From Otis tarda (taxonomy: Eukaryota; Chordata; Aves; Otidiformes; Otididae): a stretch of DNA of 64,000 nt. A model generated the notes under the pieces. The model was given only the letters and a program-made list of their open reading frames with translations. It had not been told where the DNA came from and did not search any database. Positions 24,593-36,800 of the stretch are shown one piece after another. The position numbers and the translations under genes are program-made. The DNA is taken from the NCBI GenBank assembly GCA_026413225.1, contig CM048591.1, positions 73,930,052 through 73,994,051 of the forward strand, read 5' to 3'. Position 1 is the first letter of the stretch, and every line of letters begins with the position of its first letter.

Positions 24593-27382
24593 AGTCCTAT
24601 ACCAGGATTTTTATTTCAAGCTATTCAAAACTGAGTTACCAAAAGCATATTGTCTACAGAAATGAAAGCACTTCAAAATGTTTCTTTCACAAAGCACTAT
24701 TTCTTACCTGTTATTGAACAGTTAAATCATTTTGAAGGCTTAAATGCATGTATCACTTGACCTAGGTTATAAGCTAGTGTAGGTAATGGGAATTTACTAG
24801 CTGTCAATACTGAAGACATGCAAAATTTCACATTGATACAGGTTTTCTTTACTAGTTAGCTGCTGAATTGAAATTAGCGTGGTATTAAATTTGAAAAGCT
24901 ACCTTGTCTGTCTGCAAGAATACAGTATTTCAGCTCCTTTTTCTGATTTTGAATATAAGCTGTCCACCCACTGTCTGGAATGGGCCAAAATAGCGGCTCA
25001 GGCTAGACATCTTCGGAAATCTCATCTAAAGAAGCTTCTTTTGAGCTTCCAGCTTCAAGTACCTATGTCATTAACAATTCACTATGAGCAGCCTTTTCTG
25101 CTTGCTGTTCTGTTCAAGTTTACTCTGGATATATAGAGAGCTTTAAATAGAGTAAAACTCATACAAAACACACAGAGTACACAGAGTCCATAAGCATGAA
25201 GCTGGAAAGCTGGTACCTCTCTGGACAGCTACAGTTCTCAAAAGTTCCATGGAAACAGCCTGTTCAGGAACAGCTAGCACAAGTTTTAAATAAGAGTAAG
25301 AAAGGACTCTTCTAAATTATGGTCCCCAAGAATTCAAATAATGAATACTTTCACACTACTTAAACAAAATGAGCTCTCATATTCAAAAAGAAGCAAAAAA
25401 CAGAACCGGAAAAGCAAACGGATTGCAGATACTTGTGGTTAAATCTTAACACTGCAACACAACTGACACAGCTTTTTATAAGCAATTCAACAGAGGAAAA
25501 TTGTAGTAGAATTAAACAGAAGGAATTGCCAAAAAAATTATTCAATAAAAGATTCTGTGCACTTAAAGTAGAACACATACCTTCAACAGAAAGACCAACC
25601 TAGAATGAGAAAAATAGGATAAATTTTAGTCTTAATATGGTATTATGGCTATACTGCACTGGACTGAAAAAGTTAACATGGAACCTCACCCACATCCTTC
25701 CTTCTGCCTTTATTAAACTAAAATTTTCCAGAGTCCATTTCTCATCAGTATAGTCTCACATTCTAAACTCCACTAAAAAGTCTTCAGCCCCTGTGACAAA
25801 GATCCCAGCTGTGTATGAAGATCTCAAACACACGCTGGAGACATGAGGGTAAAGTTTTTAAAGCTGCACAGAGAGCAAATTCCAGCAGAAACACAAGCTC
25901 AGCACCAGCTGCTACTGTCTTAGTTATCAGGAATATCCTTTCTCTGGTATACAGTAAACTGCCTCCCAGATCTCAGCGCATTTCTCAGCGGCAATAAAAT
26001 GTAGGACATATGTTCAGTGATGAATCTGAGTCTGCATTTACTAGCAGATACGTGACATTTTTTAACAGACAGGTAGCACTGAGTGGCACGTGAGAACGGC
26101 ATGTCTGAATGGCCGAGGCCTGATAAAGTTGCTTTAAAGAAAACCTATGACAAACACTTTTAAAAATAATTCCTTCCAATTAACAAGACACTGGCTATAT
26201 TTTTATAGCTCTACATTTGATATTTCTGTCTACCTGTATTAATAAAATATAGAAATATATCAAAACTATTGATGGTTCTCAAAATGTAAGACCTTGTTAT
26301 GGTAAAATGAACGTTCTGCTTAAATGTATGGACTTGTGGCAACAAGAAAAATATCACAAATAGGAAAGTTGTAATTACTAACATATAGAGATGTATCACT
26401 TAAAGCTATATTTAGCTTTGAGAGCTAAATACGTGTGAATATATGTACTTTCTATGTAGGCATACTTCAGAAAGAAAACAAAACTTTTTTTTTTCCCCAA
26501 ACATGCACCAGTTTGCCCTCAGAAACATTTTTGCATATTGAAAAGACCACTCTTAATTTAAACCTTTAAACAAACTGTTTAATTGAAAACAAATCTCTTC
26601 CACTTAGTTACAAATACTATAAATTAGGAATTTTCACATAGGTTAGAGCTGGAATTTTGTCTCATTTTGCAATTTCTAGCAATCCAGGACTAACCAGCAT
26701 TTTTGCTTCATGTCACTGTTTTATAGGATGCTCCAGGGACTTCACGGTGCTCTTTAGTTTCACCCTCTGTTGACAAACTGAGGAATTTTGGAGAGAAGTC
26801 AAATAAACCACAGTGTCTCCAGGAATATGGTAGGTGGTCCAGCTGAAATATGGACCACCTGAAAATTAGTTTTTAGGGAGACCAAGTCAATGCTTACCAT
26901 TTTTAGCACATGCTTACACATGTAAGTAGATAAATTATTTATATTATACCATGACACTTGTGGAATACCGTTTTCTGGAACTGCAGTATAACTTAGACAA
27001 GTATTTACATACCACCAGTTGCAGCATGGCTTTGTGTATGTGCAGTCAGGGAAGACTCCTGGAGAGATGCATGTAAACTTGCAGAGAAGTATTAAAAAGA
27101 AAGTAGGAGGGGTACCCTAGCTGTGATTTCAAGAGGCATTTAAACACAGCAGCAATTCTGACTGACTTAATAAAGTAGTTCCAAGACAAAAGCTTTTTTA
27201 AAAGTATTAAAACCTTCACTAAGGATACATTTCAAGGATGCAATAGAGAGCAGACGATGGCGATGTCTCAAAAGCACGCTGGACATGTTCTGATGAGGCC
27301 ACTGGTGAAGTGTAGGAGCAGCGTATCAACAGAAATACTGGGATAATGGGATGGTAATATCCACTTCTGGAGAGGAGATATC

Positions 27383-27405
27383 GGGGGGGGGGGGAAGGAG
27401 GGGGC
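27383..27405 (+). repeat. G-run with quadruplex potential
   Basis: Twelve G in a row at 27383-27394, then AAGGAGGGGG to about 27404. Such runs can fold as G-quadruplexes and are often mis-sequenced. It lies about 430 bp upstream of the MTAP start codon, just before the CpG island. Confidence 0.6.
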
Positions 27406-27687
27406 AAAAAAAGCAGTTAGGTCATCTGCTGTAACACAAAAACACAACAAACCAGATTTTACTCCACGGAGCTGCTCGGCATCGTATGTTCCTCATCGTT
27501 TCCCGGAGAATTCCATCTGTTTGACCAGCATTAGGCAACACAACCAGCACCGGGCACACAGGCGGAGGCCGGTCCCTCAGGCCTGGGGAACGGGCGCCCC
27601 AGTCTCGCCCACTCGGGCCTGCCCCGCATCTCCTGGGGCCGGAGGAGCCAGGGGAGAGGCCCGGGGGGGGCCCTCAGCGCAGGCGGG

Positions 27688-27702
27688 CGCTGCCACCTAG
27701 CG
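27688..27702 (-). promoter_or_regulatory. Possible CTCF site in the MTAP promoter
   Basis: GCTGCCACCTAGCG reads, on the minus strand, as a near match to the CTCF core (CCASYAGRKGGC-like), about 13 of 15 positions by eye. It sits about 120 bp upstream of the start codon inside the CpG island. A motif match alone is weak evidence. Confidence 0.3.
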
Positions 27703-27763
27703 AAGACCGCGCGGCCCAGGCGGCGGCGGGGATCTCCCCCCGCTTTGCGCTGCGAGGAGGACC

Positions 27764-27774
27764 GGGGGCGGGCC
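27764..27774 (+). promoter_or_regulatory. GC box (Sp/KLF-type site)
   Basis: GGGGGCGGGCC, 46-56 bases before the MTAP start codon, matches the Sp1/KLF core GGGCGGG. A second CACCC/GC-type element on the other strand, CCACGCCCCA, follows near 27792. Function is inferred from motif and place only. Confidence 0.45.
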
Positions 27775-27819
27775 AGAACGCGGGGCAGCACCGCCACGCC
27801 CCACCCCATCCCCGCCGAC

Positions 27820-27840
27820 ATGGCCGCCGCGGCCGTAAAG
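27820..27840 (+). CDS. MTAP: MTAP coding exon 1
   Basis: Seven codons (MAAAAVK) ending in a GTAAGC donor at 27841. The ATG has G at -3 and G at +4, a strong initiation context. The frame is open upstream for about 25 codons but contains no ATG, only TTG at 27745, so this ATG is the first usable one. The human counterpart is 11 residues with a Thr run; here an Ala run replaces it. This part is outside the catalytic fold and is expected to vary. It lies inside a CpG island. Confidence 0.93.
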
Positions 27841-30800
27841 GTAAGCGTGGGACTGCGTCGACACGGATCGCGGCGCAGGTTTTGGTGGTGGCGGCGGCAG
27901 CGGCTACGTCAGGCCACAGCCCTCCGGGCGATGCCTCTCTCCCGCCGTGCCCTTCACTCCTCGCTCCCTTCCCGCCCCCGCTTCGCCCCGCCCGGCGGCC
28001 CTCAGCAGTGCCACGCGGGAGCGGAGCCGCCATGGCGCCTGGCGCCGGGCCCAGTGCCGCCCTCCCCACCCCCGCTCATCCCCTCGGCCGCGGGGCGGGC
28101 AGCCCCCCACGGCGCTGCCCCACCGGCGGCCCCTGCCGGCCTCTCGGCGGTGGGGGCCCGCGCCGGCCTCGCTGGCTCTGCCGCGGCCTTCCGGGAAGAG
28201 ACGCATCTTTCTTTTATTTACTTAATGGGTTGTTTTTTGGGGTTTGTTTTTATTTTTTTTTGGATGACAGCCAGAGGCCTCTGCCTCTCAGAGTTTCTGA
28301 CCCGGCTCTGGTGTGTCGGGTTTGGCAGTGAGAGGGAGCGGGGCCGGCTCGGAACTGCTGCAGGCTGCCATATCCCCAGGCTGCAGCAGAAGGGAGCGGA
28401 TGCAAAAGTTTCGCCTAAGACTTTTGCGTCACGCTTTTGGTCTTTTTTTTTTTTTTTTTTTTTTTTTAATGGCTTCCGAAGGTGATGGCATGTGTCGGGG
28501 ATGAGCAGGCCAGTTAGGCTGAAACTCTGGGTTTGTGTTTTGACCAAAATATGAATTAGTTTTCTGAGGTGAAGTAACCCAGCTGTTGTAGTGCATAGAA
28601 GTAATTTATAAGCTGTTTTTATTTTACAGAGACAGCAGGTTTATTTTCTTAACTGTGATTTGTGTGCAGCTTGGTGTTTATCTCCTTTTAAGTAAAAGTC
28701 TTTTTAATGCCATCCTCTTCCTCATTATCTCCAAATAGGAGAGGAATACAGACGTATTCATTGGTTTTTAGTTCTCACAAAGACTCATAGCTGGTCATAA
28801 CAGTGCTTAACATGTACTAGTGTTTAAGACCTTCGGATGGGCAAGCATAGACTGTTACTGCACTGATACCTCTGTATCTTGTGCTTGAAGCTATTTGAGG
28901 AATTTCACCAAACAGCAGGTGAAGAAAGGCATACACTTAAGTATGATCATTATTTGGACTCCCATGGAGAAATGCTTTTGATTTTGTAGTTACTGGTGTG
29001 ATAACTTCTTGTTAGGTTTCACTTTTGTTGCTCTTCATCACAATGTTTGAGATGGGCTATACCACAGTAAAATACTTCACGTTTCAATCCATTGCAGTGC
29101 CATTTTACTTTAGATTTAATTCCAGATAACCTTAGCTACAGCCTCCATTAATTTTTACAGGTTCTTCATGTCCCTTTACACGATGCAAAGTCTGGAATAG
29201 ACCATAAAGTCTTGAGTCTTTCCATTCTTGAGGTCACTCCTGGATGTGACTGTCTCTGCCTTTTGAGGAAAGGTGAGACTTTTCCCCCTGGGTCAACTCC
29301 TCTCTGCCGTTCCTTGCCTTCAGTGCCTGGGCTGCTGGGTGGAAAAAGACCTTAGCTCTCTTGGCAGGGTTATCTCCCCACTTTAATATAGAACCAGATG
29401 TCTGGGTCTTCAGCCGCCAGACACAGCTGATGTTCCTGGAGATTACATAAACTGGAGGAAAAATAATTCTCTTGCAGAGAAGTAAAATTAATTTTAGGAC
29501 TGGGGCTTCTAGCTCCAAGTTTGCGTTATGTGGCTGGAGAAGCAGCTGCTTCAACAAATCTCTGCTGGCCTAACTTTTCTTCCACTGTAGTAGCTTTCTT
29601 TGGAACTGTAGTGAGCCCATCATTTCTCCAGCCGGTGTTGCCTGAAGTGACTTGACCAGACTATTGCAAAGGTGTTTTGCAGGGAGGAAGAAGGCAAAGG
29701 TAAATTCAGGGCGGTCTAGCCCTTCTTCCATACTGTGGGTTCTCCACCCTGGGAGCTGTGAATATATTGACAGCTTGTTGCACTGCTGCCGTTTCTGACT
29801 GCGTGGCCGTTGGTGTAAAAGCCTGCTCTGGAACTGAACTGTGCAGCACAAGCACGTATTGATGCCACCGCAGCAGCAGTAGAGAGCCCAAGAGCAAATC
29901 TGAAAGCAACCTCACCAGGCCTATGCTGCCGTGAACAGACCAAGCTTTGTGCTGCCACAGATCAGGTACGCTGCTTTCTAGAACAGCAACTATCTGTTAT
30001 AGCACTGGATCTGTGGTTCATAATGACCTTAAAGCATTGCAGTTCCAAAATAACTTTTATGTCGTGTTGGTATCTCCAACTACATTGGAGAGCTGTTATC
30101 TCAAGCTACATTGCACTGTCTTCCTCGGTCCCAACAGCTTTCACTTTGCCAGATATAAAAATTCAGACAGATAAGCATTCCCTTTTGAATATTCTTAATC
30201 TTATAGATATAGGGCACTAATAAAACAAGCATTATACCAAACTAAAACTAGTTAAGTTACTGAAGGAACCTTTTTTTTTTTTTCTGGATTAAAAAAAAAA
30301 AAGTCATCATTTTAATCCTGGCTTCTGTTAATGAAGTAATCTTTTGTGTTTACTGAACACGTGCATAAGCAATGTGAAAGGTGGTCTTTCTTTTGTTGAT
30401 TTTTACTTTTATGATTGCTCATGTTGCGCACTTCTTACACAATTTTTAAGGCAAAGAATTGCTCATTCTTAAATTTATGTAGTTTTCAGGATTTTCATGA
30501 GCAATCTAACAATCTGAACATTTGAGATCAATAAGCAACGTGAGGAACATGGGAACAGAACCATCAATACTACTGCAAACAACGATTTAGGTTATCCCTG
30601 ACGCTTGAGCGTATTCAGGGTTGGAGTTTGTGGATTTTTGGTAGTATTTTCATTTGCACTACTCGTTGTGCTCCACAGGGGGGCAGCAAAAGGAAACAGG
30701 AGATCCGTTAAAACTACAGCATATCAGTGTTTACACGGTCTGGTGTGGAAAGCTTTCTTAGAGAAGTATTTGATGCGTAACACAGAGCCTCTGCTTGTTG

Positions 30801-33800
30801 AAACAAAGTGCTTAATATAGTGGTTGAACAAGTGAGGTCCCTATGAATGTTAAGAAAAAGCTAGAATAAGAGACAGTTGAGTGTGTGTTGTGGAAGGGAG
30901 ATGTTGTATATTAAAGTCTGGAGGTTTTACTTGAGAAATTTTCTGTCTTTAAAATAATAAAAAATGGTAGAACCATGCAGTAATGTCATGCCAGAATGGT
31001 TCAGTTTTTTTTTTTCTTCTTCCATTATAAGCAACTCAGCTATTATATGAATTCTTCAACTTAAAAGTGAGACAAACTTTGCCAAACTGGTCGCGTAGGA
31101 AGAAGAAAAAAAAAAAGCATTTTCTCTGTGTGTGATAAATGGTGACATTATTTTGAAATACCATTACTAAGCTTGAAGTTGTGAAGAGCCTGGCATTACC
31201 TTTTCCATCCGAAGAGCTAGAAATGTTCTGAACTCCAGAGAAAACTTGACTTGATTGAAAATTGAATTGTCCCTAGAAAGGCAAAAACAATATACTTTCC
31301 AATGATGAACTAGAAACACGAAAATTGAGATGCATTTTTCTTTTGCTGGAGTATGAAAACACATGCGAGTTTAGTGTCAATGAGAATACTTCAAATTACC
31401 TTTTTTTTTCTTTACCCTTTTTTACAAAAGAACTAGAACAGATGAGCAATGAGCAAGAACAAGAAATCGGTGATTACTAAAGCATGACAGATAGGTGGTA
31501 ATTGTGAGTCACTTCATGCTTCTTCACTACAAGTTGTATCAAAACACAACGTAGGACTTTTAGCCTGATTTCCTAAGGAAATAAAATACATATTTTTAAG
31601 TGGCACTTTGCTTTTCCCTGTCTTTTTTCTTTCCAGTATGCTTTGACTGTTAGTCAATTCCATAAAAATGTGTGGGAAAAGTACTTGAAAATACTTCATT
31701 AAAAAAGTAGGAGGAGCAAGAATCTGTTAAGTTTCAGCTTAGGGAAAGGTTGTGAGTTGAATAAAACCTGATACCCGTGTGCCTACACAGGAGACAATTA
31801 GTGACTCAGCTGCAGGCAAGTTGGAATGAGCATTTGCACCTTCTTAGGTACCAGGAGACCTAACTGTACTTATGTGAAGAAATGCAGCAGTGCTCACAGC
31901 AGGTGAAATGGTCAGCAGATTCTTTTCATATCACTTGTGAAGATGCTATTGAGCTGTCCCCCTTTTTCAGAAGCTGTATAGAGACTACTTACAGAAATGG
32001 GGAAATTCTTAGATCTTGGCAAGTCAACACAGAAACCCTCTAATTTTTTAATGAAAGATTTTCATTATTTTGTATGTATAATGCTATATAGTAAAATGCC
32101 TGGTGTTCAGTGCAGCGGTTATGTATAGGACTGTTTTTCCCCCTGTAAACAGGAAGCCTTTGTTATAATATGCTTTATACAGGTATTTCTCACTCATTAG
32201 AGACATTCCCAAATAACACCCTTCATTTCTGTACTGGGAATAAATTATGAATTAGCACATCTCTGTTCATTTTTCATAGCTTTTCTAATTTGGTGTTTAA
32301 AGAGGAGAATCTCATAGTGTCAGAAATAGGCAAGTTAAATACAGTTGTTTAAAAGCAATAATTTGAGATTTCCTTTCTGGGAAACTGTGCTGGGCATATT
32401 ATGTTTTGTTGATCTGTAGTCTAGCCCCATCTCAAGCAGAAAATAGATTTATTTTTTTTTTAGCTGCCTAGTTAGTTTTTCAGACATGCTGCTAAGTGGA
32501 GTGTAATCTCAAGAAGACTAATATGTACTTTTCTTTGTAAGATCGGAATTATTGGTGGAACTGGCCTGGATGATCCAGATATCTTAGAAGGAAGAACAGA
32601 AAAATATGTTGATACTCCTTATGGCAAGGTCTGTATAACCTATGCTTTTTTATTACTGATACTTTTTGCTGTTTTTAAAGAGGTTTGTATGCTTTAAGAG
32701 TTTTGAGACTGTTAAATGAATGCATAAAGGAGGTAGTGTCACATAACTCTTTCCTTTTAGTTGCTATGTATTATGCGATCCTTAGTTTGCAAAACTAATG
32801 TATTACAAAGATGATGTGCGAAGTAGACTGTGCCTCTTCTTGTTTGTAGATTGGATGAATTTACAAACTCAAACCTGAATTTGCAGTCAAGAGGGATAAA
32901 CCCTCTCTTTCAAATTTGTACTGTTGTGTGATCTGTAGTATATGTCAGATCACATCAGAAACCTTTCTGAATTACAGAAAACTGTCCTTTGAGGTATGTG
33001 GGCCACCATTTTACCTGTAACCACTGAATTATGCTTTACATACCAATGGTCTCCTTACAGTCATGCTTGTAACTGCCTCATTTGAAACGAATTTGAAAAT
33101 GAAGCTCTGAAACACCTTTTGTGACACAAGTATTCTTGAGCAACTCACCACTCACATTGCTTCAGCCCTTCGCCTCAGCAAAAGGGAGTGGAAGCTAGGG
33201 GTGTAAGGTGGAAGTAAGAGTGTAGAGAGCAAGCTGAGTTTGTGTGAGCACCATTCAAGAACGGGAGGGAGATTAAGATTAAGGTAGGAGAAAGCATAAT
33301 CGGAAAAATGGATTTGACTTTTTCATCATCCTTCAAAATCTGCTAACAATCTGCAAGAGAATGAAGGGAACTTGCCTCCATTTTCTGTACCCAAACAGTA
33401 GATAGCGTTTGTTTTAGTGTTACTGAGAAGAGTAGGAGTAGCTGCAGGACAGCTTCTGCACAAGGGAATGGACAAAGCTTCCTCAATCCTGCACCTTTGG
33501 TCAGTATGGAAGGCTTTTAAAATTTCTTTTAGGAAGCAGCTTAGCTACTGTCTTTTTTTTTTCTGTATTCTTCACAGAATGCAACATGAACAGGGGAAAA
33601 TACATCTTGGTTGCCTGTTGTGGTTTGTGAGAAACCTTTATCAATGGACCTGCTCTGTCTGAGCTTGTGTATTACACATTTAGCAACGGCTCAGCTTAAA
33701 GAAAAAGCTTGTGAATACTCTGTCTCTGTGTAAGGGACGACACTGGGCGTATAACTTGGATATCATGGTAGGAACTCAAGCATGGATTCTGGATACTGTG

Positions 33801-36800
33801 ATGAGCTGAACTGGGACTGTTAAGCTGACCTGAGTGTAAAACTGCAACTTCCTGGGGCCCTGTATTTATGAAAGGGAGCACAGCCAGTGACTTTTTGTCC
33901 CAGTTGGGATTTTTCTGCCGTAAAGATGCTTTTTCATAGAGCTATGACATCAATGAAGAGAGAACCTGTCTGGAATTTTAAGAGGTAAAAAGCTTAATCT
34001 AAATAAACTGTTCAGAACTTTGTGGTCTTTTAGGTGTTGAGAGAATTAGAGATGCACCATCAAGCCTATTTAGTTCTAGCAAAACTAGGAAGAATGAACA
34101 CGACTGTTTGAATGCCAAAAGGAAAATGCAAGGCATAGTTTAAAAATGTGTGTCCATTTAATTCTTTCCTGTAAAAATGTGAAGCATACAATTCTAATTT
34201 CCTTTAGTTTTGGTTTTTAATTCTTACGTTTGTTGGCAAGGACGTAGCCAAAAGACTTTTAGCTGAAAACCTTTCTGGTGGTCATGTTCCTTGGCACCTT
34301 GGACATTTTACAATAGCAAAACAGGCATTTCTTTTATGCTTTTACTTTATTTTTAGAAGCAGAATAATAGCTTACATTTTGTTCATAGAGTCCCTGAATT
34401 GTCTTCTGTTTTGGCCTTCTCGAATCATAAGAATCCTTTAATAACAAAGCTTACTTTGTTAGGGAATGTCGGGTTTTTTTTTTCAGGTGAAAGACGAAAA
34501 AGTTTAAAGGAAACTAGTATGAGAATTTTTGCAATTCTCTATACTGGCATTGATCCTCCCATAATATTTCAAGTTACATTAGTAATACTAGTGAAAATGT
34601 TGAAAAATTTTAGGCTTCTTTAAAAACAAATACGCTTAAAACTGTTAATATTCCAGCGTTCTTTTCTGCCTTTTCCACTTCCACCATTTTCGTTGCATCA
34701 AAAATTTCTATGGAATGGTATCCTATGGAAGATGCCCTAAAACCTTTCAGCATTTGATCTCCATATATGAAAAATATTGTTCTTTTATAGGATAAGAAAA
34801 TTGCTTGCAACAGTGTTTATCTTCATCATTGAATTTTGAAGCTACTAATAAAACTTTGTAGTGAATATACTGTCAGTTAAATTATTTTACTTTCTGGATG
34901 ACAGAACTTGGTTCTCAATCACCTTTCCCCAGATCAGCAAAATATCCTCGTGTTCTAGAAAATTATTTTAGGGTTAACTGCCCAGGGTTCTTTGCTTCCT
35001 TTTCTGTTTTGCAACACTGAGTAATACATATCTGACTTGGATTTTGTGTAAGGGGGAAGTAGTTAAATATGTATATGAATTATTAATGTTTGAGAACTTT
35101 TTATTTGGCCTTTTATTAAATCCTGCTGTAAAAATACTGTATTAGAGCTTTAAATTTAGATTGTTCCATTGGAAGGTTTTATTATTTTATCAGCATTTCA
35201 AAGCTCCTGACCACAGCTGAGGTAATAGTAGCACTGTAAGGTACAGCACTGGAAAGAACTCGTGGGAGAAGGAGCAGAACGGAAGCATACCCTCGCTGGG
35301 TTACATGGTTAACACATAGCTTGAAATTTCTGTATCTTTCACTTCCTTGTAACTTTACACACGCTGATTGCGCTTTGTTTCTTCCCTTTGAATGACCGAT
35401 GATGCAGTATCTGCAAATTCTGTTCTTAAATTGTCATTTCGTAGCTCATTCTTTGTTCCCAATCTTATTCACTGACATGTTTCTACCACTCGTGCAAGAA
35501 AGGTATTCAGGCAGTCACATGGAAGATGGCCTGAATGTGTTCTGTGAAAATCTGTGTGAAGATGACAAGCGGTCCTGTTACACAGCCGTGTTGAAGCCCT
35601 TTGAAGTGACTAGCATGGCAGCAGGTAGAAAAGGAAACCCTGACTGCTGTAATATCAAATAGCAGTTAATTTGTGCCTTTCTACCCTAAATAGTTTGGAA
35701 ATTTATATCACTTGCAATAAACTGAAATGTGTCACTTGTAAAGCAAAGAGTCCAGTCTTCAACTTGTAGATCTTTACTTTTCATTTTGATAGCAGGCAAG
35801 GAATTTTGACTGAAGTCCTTTTTAGTTTTTTTGTATTTAGTATTTTTGTATTCTGCTGTGAGCTAAGTTGCATGCTTACTCACACAGTAAATGTGTACTC
35901 TCTAAACACAACAAAACAAACCCAAAAAACAAAACCCCAAATGCTAGTTATTCTGAACCTTCATTGTTACGGAATGTTGCAACATCAAAATGCCTTGGCA
36001 ACTAGACAGCAAGGCTGAATTTTCACACACCCTGTGTGAAATTTCACTCTTTAAAGCCATGTCTGGCTCAGAAGAGTATACGTAAAGAAAAGTAAATAGA
36101 TTAAATGTTTAAATGTCAGTAGGTTAATATTAAATTGAGACATTTAAAAAGAAGTCAGAATACAATACAGTTCTAAAAAAATTTTCTGGAACATTCCCTG
36201 TATTTAAAAAAAAAAAAAAAGTGGTAAATCTGTGTTTGGCAGAACTTAAACCTAGATGATTGAGTAAATTACAGTGCTTTGAAGAGATCTCACATTATAA
36301 ATGACCAAAAAGAGCTGTGCAATAGGGAGAAGAAAATGGTGGTTTTGTTAGAAATTAGTATCTCTAAAATGAAACTATGTGGGACTCGCATATTACTGTA
36401 TTCTAGATCTCTGCAAATTTTCAAGTGTGTGATAGAATTAACAGCTGTAAAACTACATTATAGTTGAAATCTTGCAGCTAGCATTAAAATACAAATAAAA
36501 TTATATCAAGTAACAGGCAACAGAACATTTCTAAATGCAAGTGTGTATGTCCTTCCAGACACTTGCAAACTTGTGATTGGTTAATAAATCGTAATTTTGT
36601 TAATAGCCATTTCAGCTTTAAATCCCAGGGCATAGAAGGAAAAACTGGGACAAAGTGGCTTCCAGCCTATTTGTGGTTTCTTCTTCACTGCAGTAAAAAG
36701 AGTGAAATGTGTGCAGTTCTGAACGGGGCAAGAGAAGCAGCACATCCAGCTGTACTGCTGTTCAGTATAAATGTATCTAATTAAACAGAGGCATTACATT

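Larger units (their letters stand above)
15652..27480. other. Intergenic block upstream of MTAP
   Basis: About 12 kb of AT-rich DNA without recent transposons. Contains MIR-like relics near 19690 and 23441, a tandem repeat at 16263-16308, a 13-base duplication at 24567 and a small CpG-containing patch at 21480-21600. Searched by eye on both strands for the mir-31 mature sequence and for exons: none found. The low load of young repeats is notable against the gene's introns. Confidence 0.65.
27530..28345. promoter_or_regulatory. MTAP: CpG island promoter of MTAP
   Basis: A sharp switch from AT-rich DNA to very GC- and CpG-rich sequence, surrounding coding exon 1 and running about 0.5 kb into intron 1. 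No TATA box stands before exon 1, and GC boxes are present. This is the usual dispersed-start promoter of a housekeeping gene. The transcription start cannot be fixed from sequence; it should lie within about 100-150 bases upstream of 27820. Several long open frames here on both strands reflect the lack of AT-rich stop codons, not extra genes. Antisense transcription from such islands is common but not shown here. Confidence 0.88.

Noticed and set aside
27745..28485. 246-codon open frame over MTAP exon 1 and into intron 1, and overlapping long frames on both strands
   Set aside because: The CpG island is poor in stop codons; the frame starts at TTG, not ATG, and MTAP splices out at 27841. Products are low-complexity Pro/Arg/Ala/Gly.
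35399..35662. Possible alternative last exon of MTAP in intron 2, with TAG and AATAAA after it
   Set aside because: The CAG acceptors at 35510 and 35514 do not join this frame to the phase-0 end of exon 2.
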